Of a DNA stretch of 64,000 nt, positions 46,415 to 56,686 are shown one piece after another. The notes below the pieces were generated by a model. It saw nothing but the letters and a program-made list of their open reading frames with translations. It ran no database searches and was not told the origin of the DNA. The stretch comes from an unicellular cyanobacterium SU2 (GTDB lineage Bacteria; Cyanobacteriota; Cyanobacteriia; Cyanobacteriales; Microcystaceae), in NCBI GenBank assembly GCA_002110465.1, contig NEED01000071.1:186001-250000 (forward strand), given 5' to 3'. Every line of letters begins with the position of its first letter. Position 1 is the first letter of the stretch. The translations under genes were made by a program, and so were the position numbers.

Positions 46415-49400
46415 ATGAACTTTGAACAAAACGGATTAGAAATTGCAGTCATCGGTATCTCAGGAAGGTTTCCAGGCAGTAACAGTGTGGAAGACTTTTG
46501 GCAAAATCTTCTAGACGGTAAAGAATTAACCTCTATTTTTTCTCAAAAAGAGGGAGGAAAAATAGAAGCTGGCTCTATCTTAAAGGACATCGAAAAATTT
46601 GATGCTTCCTTCTTCGGATTTAATCCTAGAGAAGCCGAAGTTTTAGATCCTCAACACCGCCTTTTCTTAGAAAGTGCTTGGGAAGCTTTAGAAATTGCAG
46701 GGTATGATTCTCAGAGAGAAAAACGCCCCATTGGAGTTTTTGCTGGCGTGGGATTAAGTACCTATTGGATGAATAATATTTATGTCCATCCCAAAAAATT
46801 TGACGGCAGAGATGGACTACAAAATGTTATTAGTTTTGATAAAGATTATGTCCCTACCCTTGTCTCTTATAAACTTAACTTAACTGGCCCGAGTTTCAGT
46901 GTGGGTACTGCTTGTTCGAGTTCCTTAGTAGCCGTCCATTTAGCCTGTCAAAGTTTACTCGCAGGGGAATGTGACCTAGCCTTAGCTGCTGGGGTTGCCG
47001 TTAAAGCCCCCCAAAACGAAACCACCCTCTGTCCAGGAGAAATCGTCTCCCCTGAAGGAAAATGTCGGGCTTTCGATGCCAATGCTAAAGGGATTGTTGG
47101 CGGTAACGGACTAGGAGTCGTCACCCTCAAACGGTTAGAAGATGCGATCGCCGACCGAGATTGCATCTATGCAGTGATAAAAGGCTCTGCCATGAACAAC
47201 GACGGAGCAATGAAGGTAGGGTACACCGCCCCCAGTGAAACGGGCCAGGTGAAGGTTTTAAAAGCGGCTCAGATGATAGCTGAGGTTGACCCCGAAACCA
47301 TTACCTACATTGAAGCACACGGTACAGGAACCGCCTTGGGCGATCCTATCGAAGTTGCAGCCATGACAGAAGCATTCCGTAGCAGTACCCAGAAGCAGGG
47401 TTATTGTGCGATCGGTTCGGTGAAAACCAATGTGGGTCATTTAGACGCAGCCGCAGGAATTACAGGGTTTATCAAGGCAGTTTTAGCTGTAAAATCTGGG
47501 TTTTTACCCCCTAGTTTACATTTTGAACAACCTAACCCCCAAATTGATTTTGAGAATAGCCCTTTTTATGTCAATACAGAGTTAAAAGAATGGCGACCTG
47601 AAAATATGCCAAGACGGGCAGGGGTTAATTCTTTTGGTATTGGTGGAACTAATGTTCATGTCATTTTAGAAGAGGCTCCAGAGCTACAAAAAAATACAAA
47701 ATCAAGATCACATCAATTGCTATTATTATCGGCAAAAACTGACAAGGCTTTAGAGGTAGCAACTAATAATTTAGGGGACTATTTAAACCAGCATTCAGAT
47801 ATCAATTTAGCTGACGTTGCTTATACCTTACAAGTGGGTCGAAAACAGTTTCAACATCGCCGAATGATGGTGGTTGAAAATTTATCTGATGCCGTGACGG
47901 TTTTGAATTCTCAGGAAGGGCAAAAAATCTTAACTCAAGCAGTAAAAAATAGTAATCGTCCTCTTATTTTTATGTTCACGGGTCAAGGATCTCAATATGT
48001 TAATATGGGGCGAGATTTGTATGAAAATGAAACAATTTTTAGAGACACTTGTGACCAGTGTTTTGAAATATTAAAATCTCACCTTAAGGTTAATTTAAAG
48101 GACATTATTTATCCTGATTCTGAAGACATAGAAACAGCAACCGAACAATTACAACAAACAGCTTTAACGCAACCGGCTTTATTTGTCATTGAGTATGCTT
48201 TGGCTAAGTTATGGATGTCTTGGGGGATAATTCCTCAAGGAATGATTGGTCATAGTATTGGGGAATATGTAGCCGCTTGTTTAGCTGATGTGTTCACTCT
48301 TGAAGATGCTTTAATGTTGGTAGCGAATCGCGGAAAATTGATGCAAGAATTGCCACCAGGGGCGATGTTATCGGTTAATTTATCCTCTGAAGAAATCGTT
48401 CAATTCTTAGATGGTAATCTTTCCTTAGCTGCTATTAATGGACCTAAGTTATGTGTTATTTCTGGTGATTTTGCATCTATAGAAGAACTCGAAATTAAGT
48501 TAAAAAAAGCATTGATCGCTTATCGTCGTTTACACACTTCCCACGCTTTCCATTCTCCTATGATGGAACCCATTGTTAAACCGTTTACAGAATTAGTTAA
48601 AACAGTTTCTTTAAAAGCACCCAGTATTCCCTTTATTTCCAATGTAACGGGGAATTGGATTCAAGAAGTAGAAGCGATTGCCCCCATTTATTGGGCAAGA
48701 CATTTGTGCCAAGCGGTTCAGTTTTATCCTGGTATTAATCAATTATTAGAGTCATCTTCCTCCATCTTTTTAGAAGTGGGACCAGGACGGACTTTAACTA
48801 CATTAACTAAACAAGTTGATCCTCAACAAACGGTGTTATCTTCTTTTCGTCATCCTAAAGATAAGCAGTCTGATATTGGCTTTATTTTACAGAGTTTAGG
48901 ACAACTATGGTTAGGAGGAATTGATATTGATTGGGATAATTTTTATCAACAAGAAGAACGTCATCGTCTTCCTTTACCAACCTATCCTTTTGAACGCCAA
49001 AAATATTGGATAGAACCCTCTCAAGCTTCTTCTTCAGTCACAAATATCCGAAAATCAGATATCAAAGATTGGTTTTATTTACCCTCTTGGAAACGATCAA
49101 AAACACCAGACCTTGATTTTAAACAGAGTAACAATTGTTGGTTAATCTTTGTTGATAATTGTGGGTTAGGGAAAGCCATCATTCAACGTCTTGAAAATGA
49201 AGATAATCAAGATATCATTCAAGTAGAAATTGGAGAAGAATTCAAAGAACTTAATGAACATCACTATGTCATTAATCCTAACGTTAAAGAACATTATCAA
49301 AAAGTGGTAGAAAGACTTTTTGACACTGAAAAAAATCCGATTATTGCCCATTTATGGACAGTCAATTCTGTTAACTCATTTGAAGAGTCGCAAATCATAG

Positions 49401-50881
49401 GATATCAATCAATTATTCACTTAACTCAGGCGATTGGTCATCGTAATTTAGCTAATGCTTTATGTCTTAACATTGTTTCTAGCCAACTGCAACAAGTAAC
49501 AGGAGAAGAAACAATTTGTCCTGAAAAAGCAACTCTCTTAGGGCCTGTTAAAGTTATTTCTCAAGAATATCTTAACATAACTTCTCGCAGCATTGATGTG
49601 GTTTTATCTAACAACAAATTAGAGCAAACATTGATAGAGAATCTCATTGCTGAATTAACCGCACCGCTTCAAGATTCTATCATTGCTTATCGGGGTAACT
49701 ATCGTTGGATTGAACATTACGAAAAACTACCTTTAGAAAAGAGAGAAAATCCAACCCGTCTACGACAAGAAGGGGTTTATTTGATTACTGGAGGAACCGG
49801 TGGTATTGGTTTAGTTTTAGCAGAATATCTAGCTAAAACCGTACAAGCAAAATTAGTTTTATTGAGTCGTTCTGCTAATTCCAATAACCTTGAAAAAATA
49901 CAAAATTTAGAGCAACTGGGAGCCGAAGTTTTAATCTTACAAGCTGATGTTTCCAATGAAGAAGAGATGCAAAAAGCGTTTAATAAAATTTATCAAAAGT
50001 TTGGGATGCTTAATGGTATTGTTCACGCTGCGGGATTATTAGGAAAAGGAGCCATTCAAGAACAAACTTCTGAGTTATCTGAACCCGTTTTTGCAGCTAA
50101 AGTAAAAGGAACGTTAGTCTTAGAAAAAATCTGTAAAAATATACCTTTAGATTTCCTTTACCTATGGTCATCAATTAGCTCAATTATTGGTGGTTTTGGA
50201 CAAGTTGACTATGCTGCTTCTAATGCTTTTCTTGACAAAAATGCCATGGGAAAAACCCCTTATTTCAAGTTAGCAATTAACTGGGATATTTGGCAAAATA
50301 CAGGGATGGCAAGTAATCATGTTCTTTTAGATAAATTCAAAAATAATAGTCAAGAACAACTTAAAAATGCCTTAAATCATCACACAGGAATTGAAGCTTT
50401 TAGCAGATTAGAAAATGAAAATATTTCTCAGGCTATTGTTACCCCAAGAGATTTATCAGAAATGCTTATTTCTCATCAATCTTTAAAGCGTAATAAAATA
50501 GAAACAACAACAGAAAACCAAAATAATTTATCAGAAAAAACCGTTTATTCTCGACCTAATTTAAGTACCAATTATGTTGCTCCTAGTAAGGAAACAGAAA
50601 AAATGATTGCTGAGATATGGCAAGATATTTTAGGTGTGGAAAAAGTTGGGATTTATGATAACTTTTTTGAGTTAGGAGGTCATTCTTTACTGGCAACGCA
50701 AACAGCTTCTCGTTTACAAGAATCCCTAAAAATAGAGTTAACTGTTAGTGAACTTCTACAACATCAAACCATTGCTGAAATAGCCCAATTCTTAAACTTA
50801 AATGAAAAAAAATCGGAAGAACCCGATCATTCTTCATCAAAAATTACATCTGTCTCTCGCAATTCTTATAGACTGGACTAA
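46415..50881 (+). CDS. Type I PKS module, KS-AT-KR with PCP-type carrier
   Basis: A 1488-residue module placed between two NRPS proteins. KS spans 8-430 (GTACSSS, EAHGTGTALGDP, KTNVGHLDAAAG). AT spans about 520-830 (GHSIGEY, SHAFH, malonyl). The structural and catalytic KR spans about 895-1310 (TGGTGGIG, WSSISS, VDYAASNAF, no LDD), and the carrier about 1395-1470 with a PCP-like FFELGGHSLLATQ. It should add a malonyl unit to the thiazoline-carrying chain and reduce it to a hydroxy group, as happens after the thiazoline in yersiniabactin-type lines. No DH, ER or methyltransferase is seen. There is no N-terminal docking helix. Confidence 0.93.
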   Translation: MNFEQNGLEIAVIGISGRFPGSNSVEDFWQNLLDGKELTSIFSQKEGGKIEAGSILKDIEKFDASFFGFNPREAEVLDPQHRLFLESAWEALEIAGYDSQREKRPIGVFAGVGLSTYWMNNIYVHPKKFDGRDGLQNVISFDKDYVPTLVSYKLNLTGPSFSVGTACSSSLVAVHLACQSLLAGECDLALAAGVAVKAPQNETTLCPGEIVSPEGKCRAFDANAKGIVGGNGLGVVTLKRLEDAIADRDCIYAVIKGSAMNNDGAMKVGYTAPSETGQVKVLKAAQMIAEVDPETITYIEAHGTGTALGDPIEVAAMTEAFRSSTQKQGYCAIGSVKTNVGHLDAAAGITGFIKAVLAVKSGFLPPSLHFEQPNPQIDFENSPFYVNTELKEWRPENMPRRAGVNSFGIGGTNVHVILEEAPELQKNTKSRSHQLLLLSAKTDKALEVATNNLGDYLNQHSDINLADVAYTLQVGRKQFQHRRMMVVENLSDAVTVLNSQEGQKILTQAVKNSNRPLIFMFTGQGSQYVNMGRDLYENETIFRDTCDQCFEILKSHLKVNLKDIIYPDSEDIETATEQLQQTALTQPALFVIEYALAKLWMSWGIIPQGMIGHSIGEYVAACLADVFTLEDALMLVANRGKLMQELPPGAMLSVNLSSEEIVQFLDGNLSLAAINGPKLCVISGDFASIEELEIKLKKALIAYRRLHTSHAFHSPMMEPIVKPFTELVKTVSLKAPSIPFISNVTGNWIQEVEAIAPIYWARHLCQAVQFYPGINQLLESSSSIFLEVGPGRTLTTLTKQVDPQQTVLSSFRHPKDKQSDIGFILQSLGQLWLGGIDIDWDNFYQQEERHRLPLPTYPFERQKYWIEPSQASSSVTNIRKSDIKDWFYLPSWKRSKTPDLDFKQSNNCWLIFVDNCGLGKAIIQRLENEDNQDIIQVEIGEEFKELNEHHYVINPNVKEHYQKVVERLFDTEKNPIIAHLWTVNSVNSFEESQIIGYQSIIHLTQAIGHRNLANALCLNIVSSQLQQVTGEETICPEKATLLGPVKVISQEYLNITSRSIDVVLSNNKLEQTLIENLIAELTAPLQDSIIAYRGNYRWIEHYEKLPLEKRENPTRLRQEGVYLITGGTGGIGLVLAEYLAKTVQAKLVLLSRSANSNNLEKIQNLEQLGAEVLILQADVSNEEEMQKAFNKIYQKFGMLNGIVHAAGLLGKGAIQEQTSELSEPVFAAKVKGTLVLEKICKNIPLDFLYLWSSISSIIGGFGQVDYAASNAFLDKNAMGKTPYFKLAINWDIWQNTGMASNHVLLDKFKNNSQEQLKNALNHHTGIEAFSRLENENISQAIVTPRDLSEMLISHQSLKRNKIETTTENQNNLSEKTVYSRPNLSTNYVAPSKETEKMIAEIWQDILGVEKVGIYDNFFELGGHSLLATQTASRLQESLKIELTVSELLQHQTIAEIAQFLNLNEKKSEEPDHSSSKITSVSRNSYRLD

Positions 50882-50928
50882 AAGCAGTCAATGTATGATT
50901 TTTGGTAAAAAAGACAATTTTTGAAATT

Positions 50929-53900
50929 ATGAAAGTTACAAGCTTTTCCACCAGTATTAATGATTACTTAGCTAATTTTAAACCAGAGGATATTTTTATT
51001 TTCCCTACTTCTTCTGCACAAGAAAGGCTTTGGTTTTTAACTAAATTGGAGCCTAATAGTTCTATTTACAATGAACAAGTTATTATTGAACTAAAAGGAC
51101 ATCTAAATAAGCCTATTTTAGAGAAAGCTTTTAATGAAATAATTTATAGACATGAAATTTTACGAACCTTTTTTACAAGAAAAAAAGAGGAAGTCGTTCA
51201 AATTATTGTGCCTCATCTAACTTTCGATATTCCTATTATTGATCTGAGTTATATGTCAATAGATAAAAAGCCGAAAATTGTCAAACAGCAAAGTATTGAA
51301 TGTCTAAAACATAATTTTAATTTAAGCAAACTTCCATTAATTAAAGCAAGATTGTTACAGTTAAATCAAGAGCATTATATTTTATTAATTACCCTACATC
51401 ATATTATTTGGGATGGGTGGTCAGTTGGTGTATTAATAAGAGAATTAGAAACACTATATTCTGCTTTTTCTAAAGGAGAGTCCTCACCTCTTCCCCCTTT
51501 AGATATTCAATATGCTGATTATACTATTTGGCAAAAAAAATATTTGCAAGAAAAAACCTTAGAAAATCAACTCAATTATTGGAAAAAACAGTTAACTGAA
51601 ATTCCCCAATTATTAGAACTACCAACAGATTATCCTCGCCCTCCTATACAAACTTTTAATGGTAATTTTGAACAATTTATAATTGATGATAGACTGACTA
51701 AAAGTTTAAAGCAGCTAAGTCAAAAAAATAAGTCAACACTATTTATGACATTATTAAGTTTATGGGCTTTATTAATGTCACGTTATAGCTGTCAAAAAGA
51801 TATTGTAATTGGCTCACCTATTGCTAATCGTAACAAAAAAGAAATTGAGCCATTGATTGGACTTTTTCTTAATACATTAGTGTTAAGAATAAACTGTTCA
51901 GGTAATCCAACTTTTACGGAATTACTTCAGCAAGTTAAACAAGTATGTTTAGAAGCTTATGATCATCAGGATATTCCTTTTGAAAAGTTAGTTGAAGCTT
52001 TACAGCCAGAGAGAAACTTAAGCCATACTCCTTTGTTTCAAGTAATGTTTATATTGCAAAATGCTAATAATAATAAGCTTCAATTACCAGGACTAAACCT
52101 TAATATTTTAGAACGAGAACATATTTTTTCTAAATTTGATTTGACTTTATCATTAACCGAAAATCAACAGGGACTACTAGGAGAACTAGAATATAATAAA
52201 GACTTATTTAAAGCCTCAACGATTAAAAGAATAATTGAGCATTTTAAAATATTACTGGAAGAGATAGTCAAATATCCTGAGCAAACAATAAAAGAAATTA
52301 GTTTATTACCCCGAGAAGAAAAAACTAGAGTCTTAAAAGACTGGAATCAAACCGAAGCAAATTATCCTAAAAATAGTTGTTTACATCACCTCTTTGAAAG
52401 ACAAGTTGAGAAAACACCTGAAACCGTAGCCCTTGAATTTGAAAACGAGAAACTAACCTATTCTCAACTCAATGAAAAAGCCAATAACTTAGCATTTTAC
52501 CTCCAAGAAATAGGAGTTAAACCTAATGATTTAGTGGCTATTTGTATGGAACGTTCTATTGAAATGGTCATCGGACTCTTAGCCATTCTCAAAGCAGGAG
52601 GAACCTACATACCCCTCGACCCCGCCTATCCTTCAGAACGTATTAATTATATATTAGAACATAGTCAAGTTGAAGTCATTTTAACCCAGTCTTGGGTGAA
52701 TATTCCCCCCTCATCCCTCTTATCAAGGGTAGAAGGCAACAATAGAACTATCATTGCTGTTGATACCCAAACCCCAAACCCCGAACTCCGAACCCCGAAC
52801 TCCGAACCCCAAACCCCCGAAGACTTAGCCTACATCATCTATACTTCAGGTTCGACAGGAAAACCCAAAGGAGTCGAAATATCCCACCAAGCCATTGTTA
52901 ACTTTCTCTATTCAATGGCGCAACAACCAGGCATCAACTCCGACGACATTTTACTATCTATTACCACCCTATCATTCGACATAGCAGGGTTAGAACTATT
53001 CTTACCCTTAATAACCGGGGCAAAAGTGGTATTAGCCAGTAGAGAAACCGCCATCGATGGAGTCGCCTTAAGTCAAAAAATAGACCAATGTAACGCCAGT
53101 ATAATGCAAGCAACTCCCGCCACATGGCAAATGTTAATAGATGCCGGATGGCAAGGAAAAAAAGACCTAAAAATTCTCTGTGGTGGGGAAGCATTAAGCC
53201 AACCCTTAGCCAAAGACTTACTCACAAAAAGTAGTGAACTGTGGAATATGTACGGACCAACAGAAACCACCGTATGGTCAATGATAGAGAAAATAGAAAC
53301 AGAAGAGAATATCACCATTGGTCGTCCGATAAATAACACCCAAATCTATATCTTAGATAACCATTTACAACCCGTACCTATAGGGATACCAGGAGAACTG
53401 TATATCGGAGGAGATGGGTTAGCCAGAGGATATGTGAACCGTCCAGACTTAACAGAAGAAAGATTTATCAAAAGTCCCTTTAACCCAGACAAAAAAATCT
53501 ATAAAACAGGAGACTTAGCACGATATTTATCCAATGGAAAAGTCGAATATAGAGGAAGAAGTGACTATCAAGTAAAAATCCGAGGGTTTAGAATAGAACT
53601 AGGAGAAATAGAAAGTCAGTTAAATCAACATTTAGAGGTAAAAAACTCTGTAGTCATAGCTAAGAAAGAAGCATCAGGAATCAAGAGGTTAGTTGCCTAT
53701 TATATCGCCAAAAAAGGGAGCCAAGTAACAGGGGAAAAGTTAAGGAGTTATTTAAAGACAAAACTCCCAGACTATATGGTTCCTTCGGTATTAATTCCTT
53801 TAGATGAATTTCCTTTAACGCCTAATGGAAAAATCAACCGCAACGCTTTACCTGAACCCAACGAATCTTTGCTAAATGACAATAACAATTTTATACCTCC

Positions 53901-55572
53901 CCAAACAGAAACTCAACAAGCGATCGCTTCTATTTGGTCAGAAGTATTGGGTTTAAATTTAGTTAGTATTAATAGTAACTTTTTTGAATTAGGGGGACAT
54001 TCTTTATTAGCTACTCAAGTGATTTCAAAAATTCAGGAGATATTACACTTAGAAATTCCTATTAAACATTTGTTTGAAAACCCTACAATTGAAACTTTTA
54101 GCAATTCTCTAAAACTTAACAATCAATATCAACAGTCTCTTCAAACATTACCCATTAAACCTGGTGAACGTCCTTCATTAATTCCTCTCTCTTTCTCTCA
54201 ACAAAGACTATGGTTTCTTGAACAACTAGACGGCGTAAACTCCGCTTATATAATGGCTGGAGCGATACAGTTAACCGGGTTTTTGAATTTAGAAGCCCTA
54301 GAAAAAAGCATTAATACTATTATTCATCGCCATGAAATCTTAAGAACAACTTTCACGACACAAGAAGGGAAACCGACTCAAGTTATTAATCATGATACTT
54401 CAAAGCCATACGTTAAAATCAATATTTTGAAAGTAAAATCTGACGATAAGATTCAAAATTTAATTGATAGAGAAGCAGCAAAACCATTTAATTTGAGTCA
54501 AGATAGTTTAGTTAGAGTGAGTCTAATTCCTCTAGAAAATCAAGAAAATATTTTAGTGATTGCTATGCACCATATTATCTCTGATGCTTGGTCAGTTGGA
54601 CTATTTATTCAAGAAATATCTACTTATTATAATAGCTATTCTCAAGAAGAAAACCTATCTTTATCTCCCTTAAAAGTTCAATATGCTGATTATGCTATAT
54701 GGCAAAGACAATGGCTGGAAAGTGAGTCATTTGACCAGCAATTAAAGTATTGGAACAATCAACTTAAAAAGGCTCCTCCTTGTCTCAATTTACCCCTAGA
54801 TAACCCTCGCCCTAAAAGACAAACCTATGAAGGAAATACCTCAAAATTTGCGTTATCTTCTCAGTTAATAGAACAAGTAAAAACTTTGAGCAAAAGGGAA
54901 GATGCAACCTTGTTTATGACCTTATTAACTGCTTTTAATAGTTTGTTATATTGTTACAGTGAAGATGAGGACATTTGTCTAGGTTACCCTATTGCTAACC
55001 GACAACGACAAGAAACTCAAAACATGATCGGATTCTTTGTTAATACCTTAGTGTTACGCACCGATTGTTCAGGAAATCCTACTTTGAGAGAACTTTTGAA
55101 TCGGGTAAAAACGATGGCTATTGATGCTTATTCTCACCAAGAAGTACCTTTTGAAAAAATAATTGAAGCATTAAATATTGAACGAAATTTAAGTTATAAT
55201 CCTCTCTTTCAGACCTGGTTTGTTATCGATAATGATCAAACCTCTAATTTGGATTTTTCCGATTTAGATTGGAAAATGAGGGACATTAATTATAACTCCG
55301 TTCGTCATGATTTGAGTTTGAGACTCTCAGAAAAATCAGGACAAATGGTGGGATATTTTGAGTACAAAACTAGCTTGTTTAATCAAAATACTATCATCTC
55401 AATGCAAGAGGATTTTAAACTAATATTAAACTGTTTAGTTAATAATCCTAATCAACATTTAACTGAAATTAAAGCTATCATTGCTCAGAAAAAAGAGGAA
55501 CGAAAGAATCAACAAGAACAAGCTTTATTATCTAATATGCGTCAAAAACTAAAACGTCGCAAACGTAGATAA
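50929..55572 (+). CDS. NRPS, C-A(Gly-like)-PCP-C
   Basis: A protein of about 1547 residues. C1 spans 15-455 (HHIIWDG), A about 470-980, PCP about 1000-1065 (FFELGGHSLLA) and a complete second C about 1080-1530 (HHIISDA, catalytic His kept). The A pocket reads D-I-L-Q-L-G-M-V-W by eye, close to the glycine code DILQLGLIW. The terminal C domain has no acceptor in this protein; its acceptor must be the Asp carrier encoded two genes on. I chose the ATG at 50929; a TTG at 50902 would add nine residues without a ribosome site. The C-terminus is strongly basic (RQKLKRRKRR). The A domain is nearly identical in DNA to that at 61416-62756. Confidence 0.92.
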   Translation: MKVTSFSTSINDYLANFKPEDIFIFPTSSAQERLWFLTKLEPNSSIYNEQVIIELKGHLNKPILEKAFNEIIYRHEILRTFFTRKKEEVVQIIVPHLTFDIPIIDLSYMSIDKKPKIVKQQSIECLKHNFNLSKLPLIKARLLQLNQEHYILLITLHHIIWDGWSVGVLIRELETLYSAFSKGESSPLPPLDIQYADYTIWQKKYLQEKTLENQLNYWKKQLTEIPQLLELPTDYPRPPIQTFNGNFEQFIIDDRLTKSLKQLSQKNKSTLFMTLLSLWALLMSRYSCQKDIVIGSPIANRNKKEIEPLIGLFLNTLVLRINCSGNPTFTELLQQVKQVCLEAYDHQDIPFEKLVEALQPERNLSHTPLFQVMFILQNANNNKLQLPGLNLNILEREHIFSKFDLTLSLTENQQGLLGELEYNKDLFKASTIKRIIEHFKILLEEIVKYPEQTIKEISLLPREEKTRVLKDWNQTEANYPKNSCLHHLFERQVEKTPETVALEFENEKLTYSQLNEKANNLAFYLQEIGVKPNDLVAICMERSIEMVIGLLAILKAGGTYIPLDPAYPSERINYILEHSQVEVILTQSWVNIPPSSLLSRVEGNNRTIIAVDTQTPNPELRTPNSEPQTPEDLAYIIYTSGSTGKPKGVEISHQAIVNFLYSMAQQPGINSDDILLSITTLSFDIAGLELFLPLITGAKVVLASRETAIDGVALSQKIDQCNASIMQATPATWQMLIDAGWQGKKDLKILCGGEALSQPLAKDLLTKSSELWNMYGPTETTVWSMIEKIETEENITIGRPINNTQIYILDNHLQPVPIGIPGELYIGGDGLARGYVNRPDLTEERFIKSPFNPDKKIYKTGDLARYLSNGKVEYRGRSDYQVKIRGFRIELGEIESQLNQHLEVKNSVVIAKKEASGIKRLVAYYIAKKGSQVTGEKLRSYLKTKLPDYMVPSVLIPLDEFPLTPNGKINRNALPEPNESLLNDNNNFIPPQTETQQAIASIWSEVLGLNLVSINSNFFELGGHSLLATQVISKIQEILHLEIPIKHLFENPTIETFSNSLKLNNQYQQSLQTLPIKPGERPSLIPLSFSQQRLWFLEQLDGVNSAYIMAGAIQLTGFLNLEALEKSINTIIHRHEILRTTFTTQEGKPTQVINHDTSKPYVKINILKVKSDDKIQNLIDREAAKPFNLSQDSLVRVSLIPLENQENILVIAMHHIISDAWSVGLFIQEISTYYNSYSQEENLSLSPLKVQYADYAIWQRQWLESESFDQQLKYWNNQLKKAPPCLNLPLDNPRPKRQTYEGNTSKFALSSQLIEQVKTLSKREDATLFMTLLTAFNSLLYCYSEDEDICLGYPIANRQRQETQNMIGFFVNTLVLRTDCSGNPTLRELLNRVKTMAIDAYSHQEVPFEKIIEALNIERNLSYNPLFQTWFVIDNDQTSNLDFSDLDWKMRDINYNSVRHDLSLRLSEKSGQMVGYFEYKTSLFNQNTIISMQEDFKLILNCLVNNPNQHLTEIKAIIAQKKEERKNQQEQALLSNMRQKLKRRKRR
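52341..53705. repeat. A-domain block shared with the last NRPS gene, copy 1
   Basis: This matches 61416-62756. The stretch 52811-53177 is identical to 61862-62228 (367 bases, offset 9051). A 24-base indel in the A2-A3 linker shifts the offset to 9075 upstream. Mismatches rise toward both ends. Both copies give the same Gly-like pocket. Confidence 0.88.
52770..52818. repeat. Tandem repeat of CCGAACCC/CCGAACTC units in A-domain linker
   Basis: Alternating AACCCC and GAACTCC units, translated as TPNPELRTPNSEPQTPED between motifs A2 and A3. It recurs with one visible base change at 61817-61868 in the homologous gene. In frame, so tolerated as a flexible loop. Confidence 0.8.
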
Positions 55573-55621
55573 ATCAAACCCTTTCTTAGCTTACCGTTCA
55601 ATAATTAAAATAGAAATACCC

Positions 55622-56617
55622 GTGACACCTAAAACTTTTAAAACTACTAAACGGCGATCCATTAATCTATTCAATGCTCAATTAACTAAACAATATTTAT
55701 TAGATAATCATGTCATTCCTTTGGTTATCGAAACAACACAAGAGCAAGTCAATCTTTTGTCTTGGAGTCTCAATTATCAGGATTTAATTGATACTCATTT
55801 GCAGAAAGAAGGAGCTATTTTATTCAGAGGATTTGAGATAGGAAATATAGATAACTTTGAAATATTTATGACTTCTTTATGTGATAGTCTCCTCGATTAT
55901 TCTTACGGCTCTACCCCTAGAAATAGGTTAAAAGGAAAAGTTTATACTTCGACAGAATATCCTCCAAACCAGTCTATTCCTTTACATAATGAGATGTCTT
56001 ATACATCAAATTATCCTTGGAAAATTGCTTTTTATTGTGTTAAATCAGCCGAAAAAGGAGGAGCGACACCTATTGCTGATAGTCGGAGAATATTCCAGAA
56101 AATTGATCCCACAATTCGGAAAAAGTTTCAAGAAAAAGGAATCATGTATGTAAGAAATTATAGTAATAAACTAGACTTACCGTGGCAAAAAGTATTTCAG
56201 ACTGATGATAAAGCTACAGTTGAAGCCTATTGTAAAAAAGCGGGGATTGAATTTCAATGGATCAGTAATAACCTCAGAACTTGTGAAGTTTGTCAAGCTG
56301 TTATTAAGCATCCTCAAACACAAGAAATGGTATGGTTTAATCAAGCTCATTTATTTCATGTTTCTAGCTTGCAACCAGAGGTTAAAAATAACCTGTTAGC
56401 TGTTTTAAATGAAGATGAATTACCCCGTAATACTTATTATGGTGATGGTAAACCTATCGAAGATTCAGTCTTAGAAGAAATTCGTCATATTTACCAACAA
56501 GAAACCGTTTGTTTTCCCTGGCAATCAGGAGATTTATTACTACTAGATAATTTATTAACGGCACATGGCCGTCAGCCTTTTTCCGGTTCTCGTCAAGTAG
56601 TGGTGGCCATGGGATAA
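55622..56617 (+). CDS. SyrP-like aspartyl beta-hydroxylase (TauD/TfdA family)
   Basis: A 331-residue Fe(II)/2-oxoglutarate oxygenase, paralogous to the protein at 8870. Iron ligands are HNE (LHNEMSY) and the His of LLTAHGRQ; the 2-oxoglutarate Arg is in SGSRQVVV. Other shared motifs are VYTSTEYPPN, GGATPIAD and LPRNTYYGDG. GTG start; no strong SD is visible. It lies directly before an NRPS whose A domain reads as Asp and whose first domain is a degenerate C domain. The expected reaction is beta-hydroxylation of carrier-bound aspartate, creating an iron-binding beta-hydroxyaspartate. The N-terminus is basic (KTFKTTKRR), possibly for docking. Confidence in family is high, in substrate good. Confidence 0.9.
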   Translation: MTPKTFKTTKRRSINLFNAQLTKQYLLDNHVIPLVIETTQEQVNLLSWSLNYQDLIDTHLQKEGAILFRGFEIGNIDNFEIFMTSLCDSLLDYSYGSTPRNRLKGKVYTSTEYPPNQSIPLHNEMSYTSNYPWKIAFYCVKSAEKGGATPIADSRRIFQKIDPTIRKKFQEKGIMYVRNYSNKLDLPWQKVFQTDDKATVEAYCKKAGIEFQWISNNLRTCEVCQAVIKHPQTQEMVWFNQAHLFHVSSLQPEVKNNLLAVLNEDELPRNTYYGDGKPIEDSVLEEIRHIYQQETVCFPWQSGDLLLLDNLLTAHGRQPFSGSRQVVVAMG

Positions 56618-56686
56618 AATTTATAGACTTTATTGCAAAAGGTTCTTCATTATGTTATTCTCTATTGAGAGTGAGGAGCAATAACG

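Noticed and set aside
52961-53339. Long minus-strand open frames opposite A domains (also at 62012-62390)
   Set aside because: They are antisense shadows of the conserved, duplicated A-domain sequence and appear identically in both copies. No start signals or family resemblance.
54150-55572. Epimerization domain at the end of the NRPS at 50929
   Set aside because: The last domain has donor/acceptor C features (HHIISDAWS, full length) and lacks typical E-domain signatures, so a condensation domain handing over to the Asp module fits better.
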